Source of the DNA: Bifidobacterium pullorum subsp. saeculare
Lineage (GTDB): Bacteria; Actinomycetota; Actinomycetes; Actinomycetales; Bifidobacteriaceae
Direction of reading: 5' to 3'
Length of the DNA stretch: 64,000 nt
Assembly (NCBI RefSeq): GCF_016899725.1
Contig: NZ_JACLYU010000002.1
Location: 124,001 to 188,000 of the forward strand
Shown here piece after piece: positions 1 through 8,780 of this stretch. Made by a program: the position numbers and the translations under genes. The first letter of the stretch is position 1. Each line of letters opens with the position of its first letter. Below the pieces are notes generated by a model. It was not told where the DNA came from. It did no database searches and worked only from the letters and a program-made list of their open reading frames with translations.

Positions 1-1784
1 CGGCGGCCGTCGAAGAAGTCGAACCAGTCGCCCTGCGGCAGCCAAGCATCGGCCTTACCGCGCATCGAGGCCTTGTCCATCGGGTCGACCACCGGTGCCA
101 CCACCAGCTCGGTGCCGAACCGGAACTCGTCGGGCACCTCGTAGGACTCGCCCAGATTCGGGTTGGCCCAGTACATCGGTTCGACGATCGGATCGCCGTC
201 CACGGCGGCGCGCCAGTTCATCGTGTACAGGTACGGCATCAGCGCCTGGCGCAGCCGCAGCACGTCCACCATCGCCGAACGCACCGGCTCGTGGAAGTTC
301 CATGGTTCCTTGCCGGAGAACGGCGAGCAGCTGGAGTGCAGGCGATTGATCGGGCTGAACGCGCCCAGCTGGTACCAACGGGCTTCCAGCTCCTCGTCGC
401 GGTAGCCGAACATATGGCCGCCGATGTCGTGGCTCCACCAGCCGTAGCCGATGTTGCTCGCGGTTGAGGTGAAGTACGGCTGGAACTTCAGCGACTTCCA
501 GGTGATCACGGTGTCCCCGGAGAAGCCGACCGGGTAGCGCTGCGAGCCGGGGCCGGCGAAGCGCGAGAACGTCAGCGGCCAACGGCCGTCGCGGGCCGAG
601 TCGCAGTAGTGCATGTGGTTGAGCACCCATAGCGGGTCCAGGCCGGGCTGGCGGGTCACGCCGCCCTGCTGCCAGTCGATCCACCAGAAGTCGATGCCGT
701 CGGCCTCCAGGTCGTGGTGCATGTCGAAGTACGCCTGCACGAACTTCGGGTTGGTCAGGTCGAACTCGACCGGCTCCTGGGCCTCCGCATCCACGCCGAC
801 CGTGGCGGCGGCCTTGGCGTAGGGCTTCTCGAAGGCGCGGATGCCGTCGCGCGGATGGATGTTCACCGTGGTGCGCAGGCCGCGCTCGTGCAGGCCGTCC
901 AGGAAGCGCTTGGGGTCGGGGAACAGCTTGGGGTTCCACGTGTAGCCGGTCCAGCCGGAGCCGTACTTGGGGTCGACGTCGTCCACCAGATGCCAGTCCA
1001 TGTCGATTACCGACGCGGTGAACGGAATGCCTTCGCGCTTAAACCGGTCCATCAGGTCCAGGTACTCCTCCTCGGAGTACCGGTAGTAGCGGCTCCACCA
1101 GTTGCCCAACGCATAGCGGGGCAGCAACGGCGCCGGCCCGGAAAGCTTCTGGAAGTCGTGGACGGCCTCGCGGTAGCGGCGGCCGTAGCCGAAGAAGTAG
1201 ATGTCGGTTTCGCGATGGTCGCGCGGGGCGACGCCGATGCCGCCGTACGCCACGACGCCGTCGGGCAGGTTGCCGTCCGCGTCGGCGGTGACGAACACGT
1301 TCGACGCGGAATCATCCAGCACGGCCCAGCCATCGCGGGAGATCACGCCTTGTCCGAGCGGAATCGCGCCGTCGGCCTCATCGAGCGTGCGTGCGGTGCC
1401 GCCGAGATTGCCTTTGGGATCGTCGCCGTAATGCCAGGTGTTGAACTGCGAGTCCGGCACGCCCTTGACGACGATTGTCAGCCCCTCCTTGCTGAACGGC
1501 TTGCGGTCGTAGGTCAGACGCAACGCCGGCGTTTCGACGACGAGCATCCCGCCGCGTTCGCCGGTGGTGTAATCCACGGCACCAGACGGCAGGAAGGCGC
1601 GGTCGACGGCCATCAGCGTGGCTCGGTCCTCGAACTCGCCGCTGTCGGACCATTCCAAACGGATCAGGGATTCGGTGATCAGTCCGATGCGCCAGTGCTC
1701 ACCTTGCAGCGTGGTGGTCGGACTCATTGCGGGATGCATGCCCCGCAGGAAGCGGCCAAAACCCTGAAAGTCCTGAGAAGACAT
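1..1784 (-). CDS. Glycoside hydrolase family 31 (alpha-glucosidase/alpha-xylosidase-like), 3' end outside the window
   Basis: The N-terminal 594 residues of a retaining alpha-glycosidase are present; the C-terminal beta domains lie beyond the left edge. An N-terminal beta-sandwich region is followed by the catalytic barrel. Asp370 in WWIDWQQGG sits where the GH31 nucleophile is expected, and Asp424 in GFSGDTVITW fits the acid/base. No signal peptide is visible, so the enzyme probably acts in the cytoplasm on an imported oligosaccharide. The ATG at 1784 is preceded by an AAGGAG Shine-Dalgarno. It lies 353 bp downstream of a sugar ABC operon on the same strand and has its own promoter with a LacI-type operator. 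The nucleophile motif differs from the textbook GH31 form (WxDMNE), so substrate specificity cannot be inferred; family assignment is firm. Confidence 0.88.
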   Translation of the reverse strand, partial: MSSQDFQGFGRFLRGMHPAMSPTTTLQGEHWRIGLITESLIRLEWSDSGEFEDRATLMAVDRAFLPSGAVDYTTGERGGMLVVETPALRLTYDRKPFSKEGLTIVVKGVPDSQFNTWHYGDDPKGNLGGTARTLDEADGAIPLGQGVISRDGWAVLDDSASNVFVTADADGNLPDGVVAYGGIGVAPRDHRETDIYFFGYGRRYREAVHDFQKLSGPAPLLPRYALGNWWSRYYRYSEEEYLDLMDRFKREGIPFTASVIDMDWHLVDDVDPKYGSGWTGYTWNPKLFPDPKRFLDGLHERGLRTTVNIHPRDGIRAFEKPYAKAAATVGVDAEAQEPVEFDLTNPKFVQAYFDMHHDLEADGIDFWWIDWQQGGVTRQPGLDPLWVLNHMHYCDSARDGRWPLTFSRFAGPGSQRYPVGFSGDTVITWKSLKFQPYFTSTASNIGYGWWSHDIGGHMFGYRDEELEARWYQLGAFSPINRLHSSCSPFSGKEPWNFHEPVRSAMVDVLRLRQALMPYLYTMNWRAAVDGDPIVEPMYWANPNLGESYEVPDEFRFGTELVVAPVVDPMDKASMRGKADAWLPQGDWFDFFDGR

Positions 1785-1847
1785 GCGCTTCCAACTCCTT
1801 TGTTTCATTGTGCTTCAATGGATGATTACGCTTGCACGCAAGTATAG

Positions 1848-1861
1848 TGCAAACGTTCGCA
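1848..1861. promoter_or_regulatory. LacI-type operator at the GH31 promoter
   Basis: TGCAAACGTTCGCA is a near-perfect palindrome with the central ACGT typical of LacI-family operators. It directly abuts a minus-strand TATACT box (1841-1846), so a bound regulator would block RNA polymerase. A site with the same TGCAAACGT core lies upstream of ppgK. The cognate regulator is inferred: the local LacI protein, or a global LacI-type regulator such as AraQ known from bifidobacteria. Confidence 0.6.
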
Positions 1862-1956
1862 AAACACGCCTTACTGTCATGCGCAGAAATTGCCACGCTT
1901 GCCGCGCCCTCCGGTGAAGGCCGTCACAGCGGGGCACGCCCGCCCCACCTTGCGCC

Positions 1957-2023
1957 CGAATCGGGGGATTCTTTGGTTGTTAGCGCAATCATAGGGGCCA
2001 AAACGTAAGAATCCCCCGATTCG
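1957..2023. repeat. 17-bp perfect inverted repeat with 33-nt spacer, between permease and GH31 genes
   Basis: Arms at 1957-1973 and 2007-2023 are exact reverse complements. Each arm is itself a small palindrome (GAATC, four or five G or C, GATTC). No U-run follows, so it is not a classical terminator, although it could stop or protect the permease transcript. The rest of the 1785-2137 gap shows no coding potential. Confidence 0.65.
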
Positions 2024-2137
2024 GACACAAGGGACGGGACCCGGATGGCGTCCGCCCGTCCGACCGAGGCCGCGGGGCTTAAGCTTCCGGTGTTTGGCCA
2101 TGCCCTGGGCCCGCCCCATCCGCCTGGGAGGGGCGGC

Positions 2138-2965
2138 TTACTTGCCTCTGCCGGTGGCGATGCCGGCGATGAACTGCTTCTGGAACACCATGTAGACGAT
2201 GATCACCGGGATGATCGCCAGCGAGGTGGCCGCGAACAGGCCACCGTAGTCGGTACCGTACTGGCCGTTGAACATCTTCAGGCCCACCGACAGCAGCATC
2301 TTGTCGCTATCGGTGATCATCAGGAACGGCCACAGGTAGTCCTCCCAGTTCCACAGGAACGTGAAGATCGCGAGCGCGGCGATGCTGTTGCGGCTCATCG
2401 GCAGGATGATCTGGTGGAAGATGCGGGCGTCGCTGGCGCCGTCCAGCTTGGCGGCCTCAATGATCTCGTCGGAGATCGAGCCGATGGACTGGCGGAACAG
2501 GAACACGCCGAAGCCGGAGACCAGGCCGGGCACGATAAGCGAACGGTAGGTGTCGAGCCAGCCGAACTGCACCATCATCTCGTACTGGGGGATGATCGTC
2601 ACGGCCCACGGCAGCATCATGGTGCTCAGCACCGCGCCGAACAGAATGTTGCGGCCGCGGAAGTGCATCTTGGAGAAGACGTAGCCGAGCACGGCGCTGA
2701 TGTAGATGATGAGGACCGTCTTGACCGTGGCGATGACCACCGAGTTGGCGAACAGCCGGAAGAAGTTGAACGTCTCCTGGATGTTGGCATAGTTGTCGAG
2801 GGTCGTAGGCGCGGGGAAGATGCCGCCGGTGATCTTGACGATCTCGCTGTTCGTCGCGAACGACGAGACGAACATCCAGATGAACGGCACGATGGTGACG
2901 AGCGCCAGCGCAAACAGCAGGATCGTCACGATGATGGAGACAACGTTGCGGGTTTTCTTGGTCAT
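2138..2965 (-). CDS. Carbohydrate ABC transporter permease (MalG/LacG-like)
   Basis: This is a 275-residue inner-membrane permease with about six hydrophobic helices. It carries the cytoplasmic EAA loop of binding-protein-dependent sugar importers at residues 170-189 (EAAKLDGASDARIFHQIILP). Length and topology match the CUT1 second permease. It follows the first permease with a 1-bp gap, so the two are translationally coupled. No ATPase gene lies nearby. CUT1 systems in bifidobacteria often borrow a shared MsmK-type ATPase, which is the likely arrangement here. The substrate cannot be read from the sequence; the neighbouring GH31 enzyme suggests an alpha-linked oligosaccharide. Confidence 0.92.
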   Translation of the reverse strand: MTKKTRNVVSIIVTILLFALALVTIVPFIWMFVSSFATNSEIVKITGGIFPAPTTLDNYANIQETFNFFRLFANSVVIATVKTVLIIYISAVLGYVFSKMHFRGRNILFGAVLSTMMLPWAVTIIPQYEMMVQFGWLDTYRSLIVPGLVSGFGVFLFRQSIGSISDEIIEAAKLDGASDARIFHQIILPMSRNSIAALAIFTFLWNWEDYLWPFLMITDSDKMLLSVGLKMFNGQYGTDYGGLFAATSLAIIPVIIVYMVFQKQFIAGIATGRGK

Positions 2966-2966
2966 G

Positions 2967-3899
2967 TCACGCCTCCGTGTTGTCGCCCGACGCCTTGAAC
3001 ATGAGGATCGTCAGGATGCCGGTCAGCACAAACAGGATGACGCTCATCGCCGATGCCGTGCCGAAGTTGTACTTCTGGAACGCCTGGTCGTAGATCAGGT
3101 AGCTGATGGTGTAGGTGTCGGTGCCGGGGCCACCCTTGGTCATCACGAGGATCTGCACATACGCCTGCAGGTAGGAGATCAGCGAGGTGATGACGATGAG
3201 CAGCGTGGTGGGCTTGAGCAGCGGCAGCGTGATCGACCGGAAGGTCTGCCACCAGTTGGCGCCGTCGATCTGTGCCGCCTCGTACACGTCGCGCGGCAGC
3301 GCCATGATGCCGGCGAGATACAACACGGTGGCGTAGCCGAAATCCTTCCAGATGGTCATGATGATGACCGCCGGCATGGCGTAACGCGAATCGTTGAGCC
3401 AGCTGATGTCGAGTCCGGTGATCTTGTCGATCATGCCGCACTGCGGATCGAACATCCACATCCACACGAAGGAGACGGCCACCAGCGGGGTGATCGTCGG
3501 CATGTAGAACAGGCCGCGCAGCGTGTCCTTGCACTTGACGAGCTTGGAGCTCAGCAGCAGCGCCAGCGCCAGGCCCAGCACCACGCGGAACAGGATGGAG
3601 AAGAACGAGTAGATCGCGGTGTTCCACAGTGACTTCCAGAACAGGCCGTCGGTCAGCACGTTGACGAAGTTGTCGAACCCGACCCAGTCGTACTTGTCGA
3701 TCAGCGGGTTCCAGTCGTGCAAGCTGCCCGCGAAGGCGCTGAAGATCGGGTATGCCATGAACACGGCGAAGTAGACGACGAGCGAGACCACGGCGATGTT
3801 GCGCATCGTGAAGATGCGACCCAGCACCTGCCTGGCGCCCGAGACCTCCCCGGAGGCCGGCTGCGCGGCGCGTGCCGCGCTGCGATTGACATTGGTCAT
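2967..3899 (-). CDS. Carbohydrate ABC transporter permease (MalF/LacF-like)
   Basis: This 310-residue inner-membrane protein has a cytoplasmic N-terminus, a first helix near residues 36-58 and further helices downstream. The EAA loop is at residues 207-226 (EAAQIDGANWWQTFRSITLP). It is the first permease of a CUT1 importer, lying between the binding protein (15 bp upstream) and the second permease, all on the minus strand and presumably in one transcript. The start ATG at 3899 follows a GGAGG-like Shine-Dalgarno. Substrate is unknown. Confidence 0.92.
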   Translation of the reverse strand: MTNVNRSAARAAQPASGEVSGARQVLGRIFTMRNIAVVSLVVYFAVFMAYPIFSAFAGSLHDWNPLIDKYDWVGFDNFVNVLTDGLFWKSLWNTAIYSFFSILFRVVLGLALALLLSSKLVKCKDTLRGLFYMPTITPLVAVSFVWMWMFDPQCGMIDKITGLDISWLNDSRYAMPAVIIMTIWKDFGYATVLYLAGIMALPRDVYEAAQIDGANWWQTFRSITLPLLKPTTLLIVITSLISYLQAYVQILVMTKGGPGTDTYTISYLIYDQAFQKYNFGTASAMSVILFVLTGILTILMFKASGDNTEA

Positions 3900-3914
3900 G
3901 ATGTGCGTTCCTCC

Positions 3915-5297
3915 TTAGTCCTTGCGCTCGTCATAGTGCGCGTAGCGGCTTTCCATCGAGGTGAAGTCGCTGTCTTCCATGTCGCTCATGATCAGCTCCT
4001 GCGAGTAGGCGACGGCCGAATCGACATCCTGACCCTTCTGCAACACGTTCTCGAACGCGATCTGCGGACTGGTCTCCAGGGTGGAGGGCGTCGGGCCCGG
4101 CCAGATCAGACGATCGAGGCGCGGGGCGATGACGGCCATCATCGGGTTGTCGAGGATCTCCGGATCGTCCTGCAGGGACTTCTTGCCCGGGAACGAATTC
4201 AACACGTCGGAGGCGATGCGCATGTAGTCGTCGTTGGCCAGGATGAAACGGATGAAATCCTGGGCGACGGCCTTCTGTTCATCGCTCTGGTGGACGTTGA
4301 TGCCGGGGGTGGACTCGCCGTTGTACCGGTCGTACGCGAACGGAGTCTCCTCGCTGAACGCCGGCGTGGGGAAGACGCCGTAGTTCACGTCCGGATATTT
4401 GGTGGCCAACGTGCCGACGTAGGAGCCCCAGTCGTAGATCATCGCGGTCTGGTTGTTGCCGAAGCTCAGTTCGCGGTCATCGCCGAAGTTGACCGCGCCC
4501 ACCTGGTACTCGTCGTACAGGGACTGCAGGAATTCGAGGTTCTCCTTGGTGGTCTCGCAATCGTAGTTGGCGGTGTGGCCGTCCTCCTGGAACATCAGCA
4601 CGCCCTTTTGGTAGTTCAGCCCCTGCCAGGCCGCCTTGTAGCTGCCGTTGATGTTGAAACCGGCCTGCACCATCGTGTCCCCGTCGAACTTGGTGAGCTT
4701 CTGCGCCACCTCGATCAGCTCGTCCCACGTGGTCGGAATGTCGGCTTCCGTCAGTCCGGCCTCGGCCCACAGGTCCTTGTTGTAGAAGATGGCGCCGGTG
4801 TTGATGACCGAGTCGATGTACTTGACCTCGCCGTTCTCGTCGACATGGGTGTCGACGAATGTGTAGTCGGTCTCAAGGTCCTCGAGCGGAATGTCGTATG
4901 GCTCCATATGCGGGCGGATCAGCGCGTCATAGGAGTTGTGGACGTTGAACAGCACCGGGGCGTTCTTGTTGCCCTTGAGCGAGAGCGGCAGTTTGGTCCA
5001 ATAGTCGTCCCATGCCACCACGTTGACGTCGATACGGACGTTGGGATGGATCTTCTCGTACTGCTGGATCATCTGGTAGATCGGGTCGGTGGCGGCCTGC
5101 CCCCACGTCCAGTACTCCACGGTGATCTGCTGTCCGTCATTGACCAAATGGTTGGGGTCGTAGGTAATGGCGTCGCCCATCACCTCGAGGCCCTTGTCCG
5201 CTTGGGTATCGACCACAGGAGAGTCTTCGGCGGCACCGCAACCGGCAAAACCGATGATGCCACCGGTTGAACCACTGGAAACACTTGTTTTACTCAA
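3915..5297 (-). CDS. Sugar-binding lipoprotein of the ABC importer, with an abnormal signal peptide
   Basis: This 460-residue extracellular solute-binding protein (family 1, MalE-like) has motifs such as WTWGQ near residue 69 and a long open sugar-binding fold. A lipobox-like GFAGC precedes Cys20, consistent with lipid anchoring. The signal region is odd: the only in-frame start is TTG at 5297, directly after a stop codon, without a clear Shine-Dalgarno. The roughly 19 residues before the Cys are Ser/Gly-rich, with one Lys and almost no hydrophobic core. Either the leader is degenerate or a nearby frameshift hides the true N-terminus. The mature domain is intact. A palindromic operator lies 17 bp upstream. 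Confidence 0.85.
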   Translation of the reverse strand: MSKTSVSSGSTGGIIGFAGCGAAEDSPVVDTQADKGLEVMGDAITYDPNHLVNDGQQITVEYWTWGQAATDPIYQMIQQYEKIHPNVRIDVNVVAWDDYWTKLPLSLKGNKNAPVLFNVHNSYDALIRPHMEPYDIPLEDLETDYTFVDTHVDENGEVKYIDSVINTGAIFYNKDLWAEAGLTEADIPTTWDELIEVAQKLTKFDGDTMVQAGFNINGSYKAAWQGLNYQKGVLMFQEDGHTANYDCETTKENLEFLQSLYDEYQVGAVNFGDDRELSFGNNQTAMIYDWGSYVGTLATKYPDVNYGVFPTPAFSEETPFAYDRYNGESTPGINVHQSDEQKAVAQDFIRFILANDDYMRIASDVLNSFPGKKSLQDDPEILDNPMMAVIAPRLDRLIWPGPTPSTLETSPQIAFENVLQKGQDVDSAVAYSQELIMSDMEDSDFTSMESRYAHYDERKD

Positions 5298-5313
5298 CTA
5301 ATTTGACTATGTT

Positions 5314-5329
5314 CTGCAACCCGTTACAA
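5314..5329. promoter_or_regulatory. LacI-type operator upstream of the binding-protein gene
   Basis: CTGCAACCCGTTACAA is an imperfect palindrome (TGYAAC, two bases, GTTRCA) ending 17 bp before the TTG start of the binding protein. Its form and position fit a LacI-family operator for the divergent regulator gene at 5699. The symmetry is imperfect, so this is a candidate only. Confidence 0.45.
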
Positions 5330-5698
5330 TACTTGGAAAATTCTTCGGCATAAAACCGGTTCGACTCACATCCTCCGGCGTGTCGCACCTGCATACACAG
5401 CCTGCGGTCCGCGGATCAAGGATCAGGCTCCGCCGAAACCATCGCATCCCGCACACGGCCTCAGCATTCCGCCGCGTCAATCCCAGACCTCGCGCGGATC
5501 CCACCCAAGGCGGACCCGACCCGCAGCCCCGTCGCCGAACCTCACCGCAGACCGCTCGGATACCCGCCGCTACACCTTGACTCGCGTACGATAGAATTGC
5601 AACATGCAGTCACCCAACCATGCACTGCATAAACCAAGTCCGCAATACCGCGCCATACTGCCCCGCAGCGGCATTGCCACCGATTGCAAAGAGGACGT
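5330..5698. other. Divergent intergenic region between binding protein and lacI-type gene
   Basis: No convincing gene is present. TTGACT at 5577-5582 followed after 17 bp by CAACAT is a possible promoter for the regulator. AAGAGGA just before 5699 serves as its Shine-Dalgarno. Confidence 0.5.
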
Positions 5699-6702
5699 AT
5701 GAAAGCAAGCGTCAACGATGTGGCCGAACGGGCCGGCGTCTCCGTCTCCACGGTCTCCCGCGCATTCACCCGCCCCGAGCTGGTTTCCGAACGCACCCGG
5801 AAGAAGGTGCTGCAGGTGGCCGAGGAGCTGAACTTCTCCGTCTCCCGCTCCGCCGCCGCGCTCAAGCGTGGCCAGACCTTCCGCATCGCACTGTTGTCGG
5901 GCGGCCATATCGACTGGTTCTCCGCACGCATCCTGGAGGGACTGAACTCGGTGCTGCATGAGACCGGCTACGACTTCTCGATCTACGCCATCTCCCATGA
6001 CGAGGAACGCGCGCGCTTCTTCGAACAGCTCCCGGTACGCCGCAACGCCGACGCGATCATCGTTTCCTCCTTCAACCTGAATCGGGACGAAACCGAACGG
6101 CTACGCGCCATGGGCATCCCCGTGGTCGGCATCAACGTGGTCTCGACCGACGGGTTCGACGCTTCGATCGGCATCGACGACACCGGCGCCATCCAGATGC
6201 TCGTCCGCCATCTGGTATCGCTCGGGCACCGTCGCATCGCCTATCTCTATGAGGAGGCCATATCCCCGCTCCGATTCAGCTCATACCGACGCGTAACGGG
6301 ATTCACCGATCTGTGCGACGAGCTCGAAGGGGTCTCAGTCACCGCCATCAAGGTCGGCAACGGCGATGATTGCATCAACGCCGCCGTCACCGCCCTGTTC
6401 AGCAGTTCCGAACCACCCACCGCCATCTGCGTCCACCAGGATTCCTGGGCGATACCGCTGTTCCTTCGCCTGCCCCAATATGGCATCCGCATCCCCGAGG
6501 ATCTGTCCATCACCGGATTCGACGACAGCGATTTCGCCGAAGAGGTCGGCCTGACCACCATCCGCCAGCGCCCCGGGATATGGCGGCGACGGCGGCGCGC
6601 ATGGCGCTCGACCTCATCGACGGCAAAACGCTTGAGACCCCGCACATCACCGCACCCGTGCAGCTGATGCTGCGTCATTCCACCGCCGCCCCGCGGGCCT
6701 GA
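5699..6702 (+). pseudogene. LacI-family transcriptional regulator, frameshifted near its C-terminus
   Basis: Residues 1-60 form the LacI helix-turn-helix and hinge (VNDVAERAGVSVSTVSRAF). A periplasmic-binding-protein-like sensor domain follows. The ATG at 5699 has a good Shine-Dalgarno and is preferred to an upstream in-frame TTG at 5684. At GGG 6575-6577 the frame breaks. The current frame reads on as Arg-rich nonsense to 6667. The +1 frame continues the family sequence (GDMAATAARMALDLIDGK) to a stop at 6702, giving about 334 residues. One missing G restores it. The gene is divergent from the sugar ABC operon and is its likely regulator. It may be a genuine mutation or a homopolymer sequencing error. 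Confidence 0.85.
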
Positions 6703-6718
6703 GCGGGGCGGTTCGTCC

Positions 6719-6829
6719 GACACGCCGAGGGGTGCGGCAAACCACCCCCAGAAGTTTGCCGGGTTCCTTGGAAAATCAAGGAAGCCGGCAAAACTTCGGC
6801 ACCAGGTTTGCCACACCCCTCGGCGTGTC
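6719..6829. repeat. 111-nt nested inverted repeat (large hairpin)
   Basis: Outer arms 6719-6743 and 6805-6829 match at 24 of 25 positions. Inner arms 6751-6770 and 6777-6797 match with one mismatch and one indel. The transcript could fold into one long hairpin just after the regulator gene. The left arm contains TGCGGCAAACC (6733-6743), which recurs in the hairpins at 9352. No U-run follows, so it resembles a REP-type palindrome more than a simple terminator. Confidence 0.75.
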
Positions 6830-6883
6830 ACACCCTATGCACCGGCCCGAGCCGCATAGACCCAGGCCGCGAAGACTCAGACC

Positions 6884-7195
6884 ATGAGCATCGACCTGAC
6901 CGGCAAGCTCACCGAAGGCAAGACCTACCGCGTGACCATCACCGGCCGCCAGTCCGGCAAGGTCGTGGCCAAGGACTTCCAGGCCCCGGCGGCCGCAGCC
7001 GGCGACGACTCCCAGGTCGTGCCCGGCGAGACCGTCGAGAACCCCGGCGACAACACCTCCGCCGCCGGCCAGCAGACCGGCGTGGCCGGGGTGCTCGACA
7101 AGACCGGTTCCGCGATCGCTGCGGTGGTCGTGCTGATCGCCGCGCTGGTCTCCACCGCGCTCGCGCTGAAGACGGTCAAGGGCCGTCGTCACTGA
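6884..7195 (+). pseudogene. C-terminal remnant of a membrane-anchored surface protein
   Basis: The 103-residue frame begins with a fragment that looks like the end of an extracellular domain (LTGKLTEGKTYRVTITGR). A low-complexity Ala/Gly/Asp linker follows, then a hydrophobic helix at about residues 75-97, then a KTVKGRRH tail. This is the usual C-terminus of bifidobacterial cell-surface glycosidases and adhesins anchored by one helix. There is no signal peptide and no convincing Shine-Dalgarno. The simplest reading is the 3' stub of a deleted large gene. A small free-standing protein cannot be excluded. Confidence 0.5.
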
Positions 7196-7237
7196 GTCCG
7201 CGGCGCGGATGCGCGGCCGTATAAGGACATGACGGCC

Positions 7238-8491
7238 GTTACGCGAACGGCCCGCCGCGCTCATGACGCCCAAGGCGCCCAAGGCCGGCGAGACGGGCAG
7301 CGGGAACGGGATGGGCGGCACCGCGTAGATGATCGCGTATGCGTTCATGACCACGACAGGCAGCAGCTGGCACAGCGCCGCGATGCTGTCCATGCGTTCG
7401 CTGTCGGCGCGGTAGGTGGCGTGGGATTCGCTGGCCGTGCGGTCGAGGACGACGATGTCCGGCTTGGCGATGGACTCGGCCTGCCGGGTCGCCTCGTCGA
7501 TCCGGGCCTGGGCTTGGGCGGCCTGGTCCTGGGCCGCCTGCAGCGCCTGCGCGGATTGCGGCGACGGCTGCTGCTGTGCGGCCTGGGCTGCCTGGGCGGC
7601 GGCGAGCTGGGTCGTGGTGCGTTCCAGCTGGGCGCGCATCGCCTCGACCTGTGCCATGGCCTGGTCGCGCAGGTCGTCGCGGCGGGCGGTGGCGAGGCGC
7701 GGCACCTGGTCGCGGATCCGGTCGGCCACGGCGTCGACCGTGTTCCGGTAGCCGTCCGAGCTGTCCTGTTCGCCCCGGGCGCCGTCGACCGTGAGATACA
7801 GCTCGGTGTAGGGCGTGTCGCCGAAGGTGTCGCGTGGCACGTACAGCACCTGGTCGAGCTGTCCGGTGCCGAGCGTCGTCGTCCCGAAGCTCACGGTGTA
7901 CGGATAGTTGGGCGAGCTGACGGTGCCGACGATGGTGAGGCGCCTGCCGTCGATCGAGGTGTCGCCGCCTTCGGCGACGGAGCCGATGCGCGCCGTGCCG
8001 CCGATGCGCACGTCGTCGTGGGCGTCGGCGAGCGCGACGGCCTCGTCGGCGGCGCGGGGCCATCGTCCGTCGCGCAGGATGAGCCGGTTGAGGTAGTCCC
8101 CGTCGTCGGAGGAGACGGCGGCGTCGCCGTCGGCGTGCGACCAGGCCGCTGCCTCGGGCAGGAGGGAGACGCGCACGGCCTGCTGGCGGCCGCCGATCCG
8201 CGCCATCGCATCGGTGGCGATGGACGGCATGACGGCGTCGACGCCGTCGACGGCAGCGACGCGGCGCGCGTCGTCGTCGGAGAAACCCAGCGTGGAGACG
8301 AGACGCAAGTCCCACAGGTGCGTGCCGTCGTAGTAGCGGTCGGCGGCGGCACGCATGTCTGGGCCGCCCATCGTCAGGCCGGCGAGGAAGCCGCATCCCA
8401 GCGCCACGATGCCCACGATCGCCAGGAAGCGGCCGAGCGTGGCCCGGATGTCCCGCCGGACGATGGTGCCGAACGATCCATGTCCGCGCAT
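7238..8491 (-). pseudogene. Truncated FtsX/MacB-type ABC permease
   Basis: The N-terminus (TIVRRDIRATLGRFLAIVGIVALGCGFLAGL) is the first membrane helix of large FtsX-family permeases. A roughly 340-residue extracytoplasmic domain with an Ala/Gln-rich coiled coil (residues about 275-335) follows. Related permeases then run into three more helices and a second half. Here homology is lost soon after DSIA (about residue 370); a short hydrophobic stretch follows, and the frame continues antisense to the surface-protein remnant to a stop at 6776. The start at 8491 has a good GGGAGG Shine-Dalgarno, so a truncated product may still be made. No ATPase partner is adjacent. Confidence 0.65.
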
Positions 8492-8573
8492 GCTCCGACC
8501 TCCCAGCCTCGATGCTCGATATCCCCCATTCTCGCGCGTCCCGGGACCTCGGCCCTGCCGGCCCAGTCGGCAA

Positions 8574-8710
8574 GCGTCCGTGGCTTCCGTAGCGACATGC
8601 GCGAGGCGCTCGGCAGGGACGTGGACATGGTGCGCAAGGGCTATCTGACGGATCCAATCGAGAACCGGTTGGCCTCGTTGCAGCGCGACTACTTCCTTGA
8701 TTCCCTATCT
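8574..8710 (+). pseudogene. Possible fragment of a MNT-type nucleotidyltransferase (antitoxin-like)
   Basis: One plus-strand frame reads MREALGRDVDMVRKGYLTD and continues with charged residues. This resembles the end of small nucleotidyltransferases (the segment with ALG-x-VD-V). The catalytic GSRARG-type motif and a start codon are absent. It lies in a stretch of other gene remnants. Recognition rests on about 40 residues, so the call is tentative. Confidence 0.3.
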
Positions 8711-8780
8711 GGTCTTGGTCCGTGTCCATCTGGCGGACATGACCGGCCGGCGCCCATGCTCCACAGGCGACGATGGGCGC

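Noticed and set aside
2045-5270. Long plus-strand frames opposite the sugar ABC operon
   Set aside because: They are rich in Asp, His, Arg and Val with no domains, and mirror genes with clear ABC-transporter motifs.
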